A stretch of DNA of 64,000 nucleotides from Rostratula benghalensis (lineage: Eukaryota; Chordata; Aves; Charadriiformes; Rostratulidae): positions 607,030 through 671,029 of the forward strand of contig VXAI01000179.1 in the NCBI GenBank assembly GCA_013399305.1. The letters run 5' to 3'. The notes beneath the pieces were generated by a model that was given only the letters and a program-made list of their open reading frames with translations, did no database searches and was not told where the DNA came from. Each line of letters opens with the position of its first letter. Within the stretch, counting starts at the first letter, position 1. Of this stretch, positions 25,801 to 37,700 are shown in pieces. The position numbers and the translations under genes are program-made.

Positions 25801-26589
25801 AGACAAAAACCACCAGATAATCTAATGAAGGGACAATGATTGCCAAATAGATGATTATTGATTTGAAACAATGCCCAGACATCAGCACTATCATCTGATG
25901 GGAGGAATACACGTTATATGTTAAAGGGACTGAGTAGACAGAGCACTGGATAGCTGTCTTTAAAAGAACTGGCCACAACCACAAAAAATGTTCAATATCC
26001 ACACACAGAACTCTGAGCGGCATACAATCACCTAAACTTATCCTCTTGCTTTTACATCTTTCACTTAGCACAACACATTCATGCATCACATCTCAACTAC
26101 TAGGGAGCCAGGTGCTACCAATCTTCTTCAGCTCTGTCCACTGAGATGATGCCCGCTCATTTTCTACTCTTCATGCCATAGGATTATGGATGTCAGTTCC
26201 CCAAAGCACAAACCTCCAGTTTAACTCTACACACAGAACAAAGTTAAGCACACTTTGAAGAAAATAGCCTTGACATCAAGAACGCAAAGAGAACCCTAAA
26301 AGAGATTCTCTGACACACTCTTGAATTGATTTATACTACAAAATGTCCTGGGGTCATATATAATCATTTTAATGTGGTTTATTATCCAGATTACACACTT
26401 GCTGTACGCTCACAGTTCATGTTAATACCTGAGTCTTCACTTGGTCAACACAAAATTGGTCACTCTATATGGCTACGGTATAAGCTGCTGAAAATCATAA
26501 AGTGACCTTAGCAACTTGGAAAACTGTATCACTTCTGCTGGAGCTATCACTGAAAGAATCAACATCATATTATTAACAAACATGTCAGT
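22871..26589. other. Non-coding stretch, no gene recognised
   Basis: Mixed AT-rich DNA with slightly GC-richer pockets at 23180-23420 and 24660-25000, where overlapping frames are open on both strands (e.g. 130 codons at 24628-25020, minus). A cagaagtcaatgagagcc word near 24758 resembles the GAAGTCAATGG-type amniote repeat. A (TTA)n run occupies about 25624-25640. No gene or RNA was recognised. Confidence 0.5.
24382..24444 (-). mobile_element. Possible MIR-like SINE relic, antisense
   Basis: The plus strand reads acatttgtgatctgatggaa then ttttgaggcccagagggaaa. This parallels the complement of MIR's 'tttccccatctgtaaaatg' and 'cctctctgggcctcag' parts. Only about 60 bp are recognisable, so this is tentative. 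Confidence 0.45.
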
Positions 26590-26965
26590 GACACATCCCA
26601 GTCACTAAACTGGAGGAACAATTGAATACTTCCTCAGGGGAGACCTTACCACTCTCTGCAATTGTCTGAAAGGAATTTGTAGCAAGGTGCTGGCTGGTCT
26701 TTTCTCCCAATAACAAGTGATAGGGCAATAGGACCTCAAGTTGTGCCAGGGAAGGTTTAGGATGGATATTAGGAAAAAAATTCTTCACTTAAAGGGCTAT
26801 CAAACAGGCTGCCCAGGAAAGTGGTTGAATCACCATCCCTGGAAGTATTTAAAGATGGGTAGACGTGGTGCTGTGGGACATGGTTTAGGGGTGGTTTTGG
26901 CAGTGTTAGGTTGACGGTTGGACTCAATGATCTTAAAGGTCCCTTCCAAATCTATGATTCTAGGT
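26590..26965 (+). mobile_element. CR1 LINE 3' end, sense
   Basis: A 5'-truncated CR1 copy. Clear landmarks run in order: ataggacctcaagttgtgcc near 26727, a gggaaggtttaggatggata block near 26748, ttcttcacttaaagggctat near 26780, gctgcccaggaaagtggttg near 26806, tcaccatccctggaagtatt near 26830, and the 3' UTR block gttggactcaatgatcttaa with gtcccttcc and a single gattctaggt ending near 26965. Only the distal ORF2 coding end and UTR remain. The 5' limit is approximate. It has no coding capacity. Confidence 0.9.
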
Positions 26966-27483
26966 AACACTTTCCACAATGTTGGAATGCTTTAGAACCT
27001 TTCAGAAACATTATCCAAATCCAAGAACTACAGCAGGTCAGAAAAACTATGACATGCACGACATTTTGGAGAGTATTCATAAAGCTTCAGTTTAGTGTCA
27101 CAAGATTAATCTCTCTAGACACATGGGCTACAGGGAGAGGAACAAGGTGGGCTTCCCCAGGGAGTGACCCTATTAGGCTGAGCTAACCTTTGTGAAAACT
27201 TCCTTTCAATGTAAAATAAACACCATATTTGGATTACCTATCATCACTTTCAGACCAAATCCAGCCATAAATCTGAATGCAATTCACAATGCAGGTCATG
27301 TCGCAGTACCTCCCTCTTGGCTCGAGCCCAGTGTCTCCATGCTGAGCTGCTGGTTAAGTGCTTTGCTGGAGCAGAGCCACATTGCTCTGCACCTTACTGG
27401 ATGCAGCCCCAGCTGGGTATGTGCATATCTGTATGCACAGGAACATCTCAGAGGTCATCAAGGAGTTAAAATCAGACAGTACA
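26966..27483. other. Non-coding stretch between CR1 and 5S-SINE
   Basis: No gene recognised. The frame at 27192-27491 (plus) and the overlapping one at 27358-27570 run into the 5S-derived SINE and are not credible genes. A cagaccaaatccagcc word near 27251 is reminiscent of old amniote repeats but too short to assign. Confidence 0.45.
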
Positions 27484-27770
27484 CCTCATAGCCCTTTAAG
27501 CTCTGATCCTATCAAATTTTACAAGCTAAACAGGATCAGACTGTGTCATATGAGAATCAGAGACATATAAGGATCCCTAGAGGCTGCAGGGAGTGATTTT
27601 AATAGTGCAAGAGGTGGTACTTTTTTCTCAGTGCACTAATACTGAACTGCAAATCAGATTCCCCAACCAACTGTGATCAAAAAAGAACCCACAATCTCTT
27701 AGGGAATGGGAAAGAAAGAAGGGAAATATGTTAATTTTAAACTCCTGGCAGGATTCTGTTATAGTTATCT
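27484..27770 (+). mobile_element. 5S rRNA-derived SINE fossil, sense
   Basis: The left part resembles vertebrate 5S rRNA: acaagctaaacaggatcaga (27521-27540) corresponds to the conserved gaagctaagcagggtcgggc of the internal control region. It is preceded by a degraded gatctcgtctgatctc-like segment and followed by a decayed 'tacttggatgggagac' segment near 27550-27565. After the 5S-like head comes a body (gctgcagggagtgatttt, caagaggtggtac, agaacccacaatctcttagg) resembling an ancient amniote SINE body I recall. It is therefore a retroposed fossil, not a functional 5S gene. Divergence is high and the right edge is approximate. Confidence 0.6.
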
Positions 27771-29156
27771 GCTACAGCTAGCCAAAAGCAGTAAAGATCT
27801 GCTACCAAAGGTTAAAAATAAATGAATGTTATTTATTTTCTCAAACAGAAAAAAAAAAGAAGATGCTTTCAAATTTCTCCATTCCCCAAATTATGATGCT
27901 TCTAAACAAACAACAACAAAAAAAAATAATGAAATCTGAAGTTTTAATTGAAAACTGAACATGAAAACTGTCCTCATGGGTTTATACATGAGGGAAAGCC
28001 ATCTCAATGATAGTGATATTCCCTAATTTCCCAACATATGAAAGAAATAAATAATATTCTCATCTTTTCACCCCAAATAATATCCACAGTTCTGTTGGGC
28101 TCTTTTCCAGTGCTGATAATGATTGGGGGTTTGTTTTGCTTTTTTTTTCTACTTCCGAAATTGAGCAATTTGAAAGCACAAAAGTAGAATTCACCCACAT
28201 AAATATCGGGCTGCAAGGTGTTTGGGGACATCACCAACTGAAAAGTGTTAATGGAAGTAGTTATACGGTACAACACAATACAGCGGATCATAATTTATTG
28301 ATGCACAAGACAGCCAATAATTTCAACCATTTACATTAAATTCCTAGATAAGTGGATCAGCAAGGTAAGCAAGACAAACAGGTTCAAGCAGACAGGTCCA
28401 AGGCTCATACCTCAAGGTTTATCATTCACTGCTGACCCATTCTGTCCTTTTCCTGGTGGAAGAGAGCAGTGTGAATCCCACCCCAGGCCTTTACCACCAG
28501 CAGTACGCTCAACACCCAAGCAAAACACACTCCCCAAAACCCCCACCTAAACCCAACTGCCCAAGAAACAATGCCTCTCAGAAGAGCTCTTCAGGTAAAA
28601 ATCACGGCATGGAGGCAAATTTGATGTTTCTCTCGACTTTTTCAAACAGCCCTTGTCCAGAGGCAAGTGAGAACAGAGCAACATTCACAGCCTGAGTGGC
28701 TCCTGCACGCCGCATCTACCAGCGCCATCTGGTGATACCTACCACCTCTCTCCTCCTGCCTGATCGCCCTGGTGAGGCTTTCCAGCCCGTTTTTCTTCAC
28801 CACCATGGCAGAATTGGGAACAGACTTAATTACACTCAGTTCTGCTTCTATAGTGAACATCAATGAATGACTCCGGTTAGCTGCTGGATCTATTTCTCCT
28901 ATGCTTTTTGTACCATTTCTTGCAATTTTTTCTAGTGTTTTACCTCTAAATTAGCAAAAGGACTAGCTAAATGAAATGCATTCATTTCATAGACAAGACC
29001 ATGCTAAATTAATAACAGCTTACCTTTACTCTGTATGCAGGAAAAGAGCTGCAAATGGCTGTCCCGTTCATTCTTTAACATGGAAAGAAAAGATGAACCC
29101 CAAAAGCAGATTCAGATGCAACTCTCAGGAAGCAGATGAGACCAAACACGTTGTTA
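27771..29156. other. Non-coding stretch, no gene recognised
   Basis: AT-rich to about 28400, then a moderately GC-richer pocket (28440-28800). That pocket has an open frame at 28456-28695 rich in P, S, K and N, with a donor-like 'cttcag|gtaaaa' word inside it at about 28592. The frame resembles no known family and lacks supporting structure. A short A-rich tract lies at 27849-27860. Confidence 0.45.
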
Positions 29157-29245
29157 TCCTGGGTCTAGATCATGCACCCACTGCCAAGGAAAAGCACTCA
29201 GCCACTGATGTCAGCAGGAGCTGCTTGTGTTCAGTAACGGCCTGT
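29157..29245. repeat. Amniote GAAGTCAATGG-type palindromic repeat relic
   Basis: The sequence runs tcctgggtctagatcatgca, cccactgccaaggaaaagca, ctcagccactgatgtcagca, ggagctgcttgtgttcagta. This parallels a recurrent amniote pattern: 'ggatcctgcacccattgaagtcaatggcaaaactcccattgacttcagtgggagc'. Similar relics occur near 24758, 34087, 34683, 37876 and 50870. I recall the pattern but not a family name. Confidence 0.4.
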
Positions 29246-32200
29246 CTGATCACTTGATGTTTGCCACAGCCTCCGACAAATGGAAGTGGGCATGTACATC
29301 CGTGTCGCCCTACAGGAAAATAAAGCAAGACCTGACTTTGGAGAAAAATTGGGTGATGAAGGAAATGAGGATTATATTATAATAACAGTAAGACTTGGAT
29401 TTCATAAAATCATCAGTTCATAAGTTCATGGCTTGAAAGAAGGCTGTTCAGTGTACCCCTGATACAGCTTCAAAATGAGCACTAAGGAAAGGGCAGGATC
29501 TTTACATCTTTGCATTTTTCTCTCTCCATTAATAAAGATCGGTATGTGGAATATAAATCCAGGAGGAAAACAATCACAAAAACACAACTGCAAAAGCAGT
29601 TTCTTAAAAGCACTTATCCACCTGGTATACACATAATAAAATTCAAGTTCAGTGGAATGAATGCATTTTAAAACAATCTATCTGTGCATTCAGCTGTATT
29701 ATAAGCTTTCTTAGGTACATAAAGGAACAGAGATGAATCCAGGGGACCAACTCATGCTACTTGTTACAAAATCAAGACGTATTGTAGATAAGAGACTAAT
29801 CCCCTTTAATTAATCTAAGAAGCCATAACAGCAACCATATTTACCCATGAGATTGCATTATAGGAACAAACAATAAAACCAAAACCAGTCACTGGATTAT
29901 TTAATGTATTGCCCAAATAAGTCCAGTTAGGTCTTTGAACATTTCAGTGCTCTGACTTGGAAAGAGTAATACAAAGTGAAGCAACTCTGGCAAAATATGG
30001 GAAGAGAGTTTCAAAAGATGGGTCTCTGATGAAGGTGTGAAATTATCCAATTCACCTGAAGTAACTCCTGGACTTCTGTCTAAATGTTCTAGGCCTGATA
30101 AACTAGAGTTCCTAGGTTAAGGTCTTATTTCTTCTATGGGTACAGAAGTCACACAGACAGGACCTCCCTCTAGAGGTCCTCAAATGCAACCAGTCTTATA
30201 CAGATTGTACTGGGAACTCAGGCACTTCTGTTAGGAGGCTTGTCCTTTGACTGGGTCACTTGTACTGGAAAGAAGCTCATTTTGCAGTCTTGTAAAATTT
30301 GTACAGTTGTCCTGTAGAAAATTGAAGACTCCAATTAATTCCTACTCTAAGCTCTGGCATTGGTGCTACTCCAGCCTTGGCTTTTACCTGTATTCTAGAG
30401 CATGTAGAAGTACTCCTGGCTTCCATTCTTAATAAAATCCAAAGAAAATTAGATTGTTTTCTCTTGCCTGTTTTAGTATGACCCCATCATACTAAAGTGT
30501 ATTTTTATTCTCAGCATTTATTCCAAAGGTTTTTTTACCTATTTTAGCACAGATTTGTGTCTTTCTCAGGTTATTTGTTATTTTATTCTATTTAAAATTG
30601 AAGGTATGTATTATTCCAGGCTGCTTCTCATCATTTAACCAGTTGAGTTGGATAAGAGGAGAGGTAATCATGGATGAAAATCCCAGAGATGTTTGAGATG
30701 CATGAAAAACTACCACTGACCTTCGAATACCACCTACATTGATGTATGACTGCAATCTATAATTTGTGCATTACCCCCTTCACATGAGTAAAGTCTGTGC
30801 TAAACTCAGTGTAGCAAAGAGTGAAATATTCTCATTTTGACAAGGAAAACAGTTGTTACCAATGCAGAGTGTGTTGGTCTCAATAGTACAGTTCCACCAG
30901 TGTGCTATGTCTTCCTTTTTATTGCTTCTCCAGAAGACAATCTCTCCATTTACAAATATTCTCCTTCTGTAATTATTTTTTTTTTAAATTTCACTCTATT
31001 CTAAATCAGTGAATTATTTTCTACTGCAAAAAATATGTTATTTTCCTGGCTTTTTTTTTTTAATAAGAACTGTAATTTAATTTCTTAAGAGAAGTCACTT
31101 CATGACTGTCAAAAATATGAAGCCTGTTTTCTGACAGGTTTGTGTTTTGTGATTGGCTGACATTTTTAGATGAAAGATACCAATGCTGCAGCATGAGTTC
31201 ACTCTTCATGGATGTTAGAGAATCTACATGGGACAGAGATGTGAATATTCCAAACCGTAAAAAAAAAAAAAAAAATAGCTAGGACATAGTCTTCAGAGGG
31301 GAGAATTCTGCATTCTCCAGTAATTGACTATGAGTACCTCTCAAATGAAGCTTTTCTCTGGTGGATAGTGAAAGTTGAGTTTTCACCATATCCTTTCCTT
31401 CAGCAGCACTAATAAGGCCTTCCCTCCTTTACTCAGATGTCTGCTTTCACAGTGCATGCTGGAACTTCTTGTCTGAAAGGTATATAAAATGTGGTTGAAA
31501 CCAGTTAGCAAAATCCAGGGTTATCAGGGGGTTGATCAGCTATGCACAGAGGCAGTTAGTCCTAGGTTTAGAAAATTCCAAAGCCGCTGCTTAAGTTGCC
31601 TAGGTTGTCCCCGGAGAAAGGTAGGAGACCCCGAGACTTGCAAGGGACAGCCAGCACATGTAAACTAGTTACTTTCCTATCTCACTCTCCTGACCAGACA
31701 GGGAGTTGAAGATTTTGACTTTTCCTCATGTGTTTGTATTTTTCCTCCCTATTCAAAGTGATTGCTTATAAAAATCATTCCCTTTCCTGCCTCCATCAAT
31801 TTCTAGCTAATTCTAGTTCTGAGCACACTAAGTTCAGTTTTTCAGGAAAAGTTGGGCAGAATTTAGCCTGTAGTAGATTGAATCTCTTGGAGGGGTGCGT
31901 GTGTGTTAAGGATTGTGTCCCAGCAGCAGACATCTCTGGCATTGCATGAGCCGTAAAATTTGCTGTGTCTGTGGGAGACTTTCAGCTAAGAAGAGAGGTG
32001 CTTATTACTTTTAGATTCCTGAGTTTTAGGCTGGAGTTAAATACTCTAAATTGTGCCACTAGTCCCCGAAGGAAACTGGATTACGAGTAATACTGTAAAC
32101 TTTATGTTCTGTGCATAAGTAGCCTTTATCAGCTGCATGAAAAAGCAACAAGAAATAAAGGAGGTTTTTAAAAGAGAAGGTAAAAATGCAGAGGTTGATT

Positions 32201-34079
32201 TGATACTGGCTAATGCCACATCTACACTAGAGAACATCAGCATGACTCACAATATGAGAACTAAGAGACTGCTCAATCCACCTAAACATCTAGAATGTGA
32301 TTTCCTTTCAGGTGCTAAATGAGTTCATTCCATGAAAGAATAGAGACAGAAGAGGTCTAATAAGAAAACTTACAACACAAGTGAAGCAGTTTAGCTTATG
32401 ATATTTAAGAATGCAAAGAGATTGTGGTTTTGTGACACCCAGATTTCTGTTGTACATTTGTGCTTAGGTAATCTCATTCCATATGTACATCTTTTGTTTA
32501 AGATGGCTTATGGCTAATTCTTTTTGATTCACAGAAGGATTTGATTGAAGACAGTGAATAAATCTGGAGAACCTTTACAAATTCAATGGCTGGGATCTTT
32601 CTTTTCAGTTGCCAGGGCAGAGGTTTCCATTGTTTGTTTGTACAATAATCTGTCTGGAACTGCAGAAGGTGTTTTCAATGAATGAGCCACCTGTGCAATG
32701 CTATAGGAAACAGAATACCATTTATCTCTTAGGTAATTGGATATCATTCTGCGAATCACTTGGGAATACTGGATAGAGATTTACTACATCAATTCCTCTC
32801 CATGTGCACACACACCATGTCAGTGAGAGTATTCAATTAGATTTTCTGTGACAAAATGTTAAGCTCAGTCTTCAGGCAGTCACACTCTTCCTACCACAGA
32901 ATATTCCTGTAATTAAAAGCTATTGCTTTTGCACTTTGCTTGGTCATTGTTAAAGTACAGCAAAAGCACATTCCCAGTGCCTAGAGTTAGAACCACGTGC
33001 TTATACTGTGTTGCTACCTTTGCCGCCTTCTTTTTCTCTCCTCTTCTTCCTTTCCATTGCTGGCAAGAAATAATCTGAATCTTCTCATGATTACTATCTA
33101 AAGTAAAGTGTGAGTAAGCAGGCAAGTCATCAACAGATCCCTGTATAATGGGGAAGGTGTGTGAATAGGAATAAAACATGCTAGAATAACACAAAATGAA
33201 ACCTTTTCAGAAAGCTGGTAAAAAAGCTGGTTTGGAAAAATTTTATTTGACTTTTGATGGTTCCTTTGTTTGGTTGTTCATTTTTTCCCCAAAAATGATA
33301 CAATTTCAGACTAAAAAATGTGAACTTCCATAGTGAAGGCCCACAAAACTCTAAAATAATCAAATGTGCAATCCCTTTCCTACCTAAAAATATGTAGAAA
33401 ATAACACCTTAATTTTGCTAATAGCTTTAGTCAGCCACCATTGTTATGTGTTTACTCCCATGTCATCCAGGCTTAGTTGCTTACTTGTTGCTTATTTATT
33501 TCATAATACGTTTACCTACAGAAGCATGTGGGGTTTTATCCCTCCTAAAACTGAATGAAACCCTGAGCCTCCCAAAGTCAAAACAGAAATCTGTGTTGAC
33601 TTTTGTTCATCTCGAAGCTTACGCTGAGTTTTTAAATCTTTGAAAAAAAATCTTGCTATTGTAACTTTACTCTGTTTCTTCTCAGAAATGTATTACATGT
33701 AAAGCGATTGCTATTGCTGTGCTGGGTGAAAAAGTTTAACATTCTTCTTTTACTTTCCCTCCATTTTTAAGCATGTGATTCAGGCCAGTTAAGAGTGAAA
33801 GCAGTGGTACCATTTCAAAGGAGTAGCTAGTGCAATGTAGGCATTTTCAGCAAAGCATTCAGGTAGTGAGCTCCAGTTATTGTTACTACTGCTACACATT
33901 CATCTGGTGGCCAGCACTTGCACTGGGGAAATGAAGGGAGAAGGAAAGAAACTGTGGTGTCTGTCCCCAAACAGTATATGAGTATGTTCCTCTGAGTGCT
34001 AACTACGTCAGAGTGGAAAGCAGCAAGGGAGTGGAACATAAAGCCCATCTCATATACCAGGAGGGCTGCATTTGACTTC
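29246..34079. other. Non-coding stretch, no gene recognised
   Basis: About 4.8 kb of AT-rich DNA. It contains a 17-base poly(A) run at 31259-31275 and T-rich runs near 30967 and 31051. A tatataaaa word near 31481 has no other promoter signal around it. A gacctccctctagaggtcct word at 30161 could be a CR1-tail vestige but is too short to assign. No coding, RNA or long repeat was recognised. Confidence 0.5.
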
Positions 34080-34135
34080 GTCGTAGTTACTTCTGATTTA
34101 CTCAAGTGTCAGTTGGAGAAGGACCACAAACCATG
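34080..34135. repeat. Amniote palindromic repeat relic (left member of inverted pair)
   Basis: cgtagttacttctgatttac (34082-34101) followed by tcaagtgtcagttggaga matches the recurrent amniote pattern 'ggagttactcctgatttacaccagtgtaagtgaga'. The 15-base core at 34087-34101 is exactly reverse-complementary to 34683-34697. Confidence 0.4.
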
Positions 34136-34677
34136 CTTTAAAATGTTTTTATATGCTCCTCTGAGTACAAAACTTGGAGAACTCTGTGAAAACAAGCTAC
34201 TGTTGCTGGTTTGCCAGGTAGGCAACCTCTCTGAGCTCTGGTTGAGAGCTGGTCCAAATAAAATGTTTCTCACAGCTATGACTGCATTGCACTAATTCAA
34301 CTAGAATCAACAATTACATCAGAAAAATGTGTTTACTTTGGTTCTGGGCCACAGACACTGGACTCAAATGTGATGTAGAACATATGCCTGTTGTTGCTTA
34401 TAGGACAAATAATTTTACAGGTGGACCTCAACATTCCTTCCTTTTGCTAAGTATACTCCTCCTGGCAAAGGACCTGGAATGTACACTCATTATTTGTGGA
34501 ATTAAACTTATTTAAATAGACAGTGCAAACAGTAATTCTGAGATTAGAAGTGATCAAAATAAGATTTTATTTCTCTGTTTGTTTACAGGTACGTGACCAT
34601 GATCGTCTCATTAAAGTTGCATCTGTTTATACCAACGAGGACTGAAATCCTCCAGTTTCTCAATTATCTTGGTTAGA
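34136..34677. other. Non-coding stretch between inverted repeat relics
   Basis: Contains the pyrimidine-rich acceptor plus donor juxtaposition at 34588/34589, described as a finding. Otherwise it is AT-rich with short unrecognised frames (e.g. 34327-34515, plus). Confidence 0.5.
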
Positions 34678-34765
34678 CTGGTGTAAATCAGAAGTAAAGT
34701 AACCAAAGGCAGTAGAATTACACTCATATAAAATTAGCATAGTGGAGATTATAATCAGTCTTTTT
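34678..34765. repeat. Amniote palindromic repeat relic (right member of inverted pair)
   Basis: actggtgtaaatcagaagta (34678-34697), then gcagtagaattacactcata, parallels 'actggtgtaaatcaggagtaactccactgaagtcaatggaattacacc'. It is the inverted counterpart of the relic near 34080-34135. The shared 15-base core is exact, unusually well kept for such an old element. Confidence 0.5.
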
Positions 34766-37700
34766 CTTCGTTAGTGAACTCATCAAAGAATTAATCCAGA
34801 CAGCCAAAAGTGAAGGTAAAGACTCTGTTTCACCAGACTGTTGGTTCAGATGTCATACAATATCATTTCAGTCTAGAATTTTCATCTCTACTGCCAAGGA
34901 AATTAAACAGAAACATGACTTTTTCTTGCCTAAGTTTAGCCATTTTTTTCCAGTATAAGGGTAGAGGAATTATAAATTGGAGTTTCATTTAAAAATGCTT
35001 GGTTTATATTACCTGAAAATCGGGGTCCTTGCTCCATTGGTAAGCTTCCTGTCTTTAACAGAGCTGAACATAGACAATCTGTATGGCATAAACTTTACAA
35101 AGTAAATAGAAATGATGTAGGAAATAATCTGAATAAGGTATGACATGTACTTAAACCATTATAATATATCAGCTTTTATTCACATGAAATAACAAGCCAC
35201 TGGATTTTTAAGTTGTCACTTAAAAATGAAATCAATAATTTAACAGTGAGTAAAAACTGAATCTGAACTTCTGCCCACACTTATCCCAAGTTTGTGGCTT
35301 CTTTTAATCTAGATTTCTGGGTTTAATCTATTGAGACAACATAATGAGAGCTGTACAAATTTAAGCTCCGTCAAAAGTTTGGGAATATTTCCATCAGGGA
35401 ACTAACAAATAGGAGTGTTTAGTTACTATCAATGCTCATAAAAAATGAAGTAATAAACACCCACCTAGAGGAGAGAGCTGACCAACCCAAATTGGATGAA
35501 ATAAGGACACTTCTGAACTTTTATGGAGAGCCCAAAATTCAAACTATAATCTTTCCTGAAGTTCCAGATTTAGGAGAAAAGAAGTTGAAAGCAGAATATG
35601 TCAGATATTTCAAGAGTAGCTGCTTGTACATTTCTTTGTATTCAATCTGTCATTTTGTTAGAAAGCTCTCATGAGAGGCCAATCCCGCAGTGAGGGTAAA
35701 GGCATTTAAATAATTCACATGAGCTTTCACGCTTTTGACATTCACCTACTTCTCCCACATTTGTAAATCCCTTCCTTTTACTTCACTAACTTTGTGCAGT
35801 AGGATATTTCTGAAGTGACCAGTATCATGAAGGTACCTGGGAGAAAGTCATTAAAGGCCCCAAAGTAAATTTTGTAATACTTGCCCTTCTGTTGAGAACA
35901 AATTCAGACTCGTGTCACAACACCGTGCCTTGTTCCCCAAGGAGCTGCATTCCCATATAGCATACTTCTTAAATTCCTTCCAGAAACTGCTGTGCAGCAT
36001 TTCAGTCCTTGCTGAAACTCCTGTAACAGTCATGAAGGTTTTACTGATCTAACTAACATTATAGGAATATGAATTTACCCTAAGTTTAGAATGCTATCAT
36101 TTCTGGTTGTCCAATTTTGAGATGGATAGGACTCTCTTTTTTCCAGAGAAACAGCTAAATGTTCAGGGAGAACATAGGTCTCCTTTGCTGTGAAAATCAG
36201 AGCTGTGCAGTCTCCAGGTGTGGAGTAAAATGAGACCTAACATGAAGGGACATTTCTAAGAATGTTGTTCTTCCTGACAGAAAGTGAACTGAGATCCTCC
36301 AGTGCAAAGCAGCAGAGAAATCCAATGTTTTCATAGTTCATATGCCACCTAAACTGCTCCTTTTTACTTTGTGTAAGCTGCAAAATGGCTGAAGTGTTAC
36401 TGAAAATGTCTTCATTCTGCAGGATAAACTTATAGTAAATTATGTTTGTGTGTTTTTATTAACCCTTGAACTGCTGCTGAGCATGCATGTGTTTGAACAA
36501 GAGTTGAAAAGCTATTAAAATATTTGCTTAAATACTTTACTACAGTCTAAGGATTGAGCTCTAAAGCCTCTGGGATTTGGAGACGCACAGGAAAGTTAAC
36601 TGAAGGAAGTCTGGGAGAGGTGAGCAAGCTCAAGCCCACTTCTGCAAACTCTTCCACCTCCCTTATCAAGTTTAATAAACTTGACTCCTACATTCTGCTC
36701 TTGAAAATCAAAGGACACATGCAAAGAATTCACAACTATGTAAGCTGTGTTCAATCTCATCCTTGCTGTATAAATGTAGAGTCAGTTAAATGCCTAACCA
36801 CCTTCGAGTTTATTTGCTATTGATTTACTCCAGTTTTACACTTTCAGAGTTGACTGCTTTCTGTAGCATTATGCTACACAAAAAGCAAGTCACCTGCCGA
36901 TTATATTAAAAAAAGACATGAACTGGGAAACTACAATATCACCTCCGATTTCCTTTATTCAAGTGAAATACCAGTTCACCCAATTCTCCTTTCTCCTATG
37001 ACTTAATCACTAGCGATCAAAGATCAGAATCCCACCTGCTCTCTTTTTCTGGCTCAATAAGTATTTTATTCTTTTGTCCTGACAGAGCATCTCCAACAGG
37101 AGGGATAGAGGTTGCTCTCCCGCTTCTCCTGTGAACAGGGTTAGGATGCTCCTGGAGAAGGTGGGAAATGCCATTCCAGAATCCCACAGGGTGAAGGCGA
37201 ACCCAATCTTCCCTCTACCAAGGGGACACAGTCATGGTAGTATACACAGTGGGAGCCCTTGCCCAGGGTTTTGGGAAAAAAAAGCCCAAACCAACCATAG
37301 AGACACTTTGTCAAGGTATTTCACTTATTGGAACACGTTGGTGATCTCTAAGAGGCTTTCATCATTGTACACCCTCAAGGATTTAAGAAGAGAGCCACCT
37401 TGCTTTTAGAGCTTACTTGAGTCCAAGCACAAACTAGGTGACAAGCCACTTATTCCTGTGAAAAGTGGGCTAGTTCTTTATATGAAAACTGCCAAAACAC
37501 AAGCAGTTGGATTCACCTCACCCAAACGTACACCTCTGCAATGTATAAATCAATACCTCAGCCAGACTCCTTTCCCAGATCTTTTTATTGTCGGTAAATT
37601 CATCTGACCTAGCGCAGAAATTTGCTTCAGGATGAGATGACTATCACCCTAGAAGTGACTGTTTCACTCCATGGATGAAAAAGGGAGAGTCAGCAGTGAG

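Noticed and set aside
27484..27600. Functional 5S rRNA gene
   Set aside because: Only the internal region resembles 5S. The ends are lost, divergence is high, no T-run terminator follows and a SINE-like body is attached.
30155..30200. CR1 3' tail vestige
   Set aside because: Only about 20 bases (gacctccctctagaggtcct) fit, with no adjoining CR1 blocks.
31478..31492. tatataaaa word as a TATA box
   Set aside because: AT-rich DNA produces such words often. No initiator, CpG island or downstream gene is visible.
35432..35674. 80-codon plus frame with protein-like sequence
   Set aside because: No recognised domain and no supporting splice or promoter structure; length is within chance expectation.
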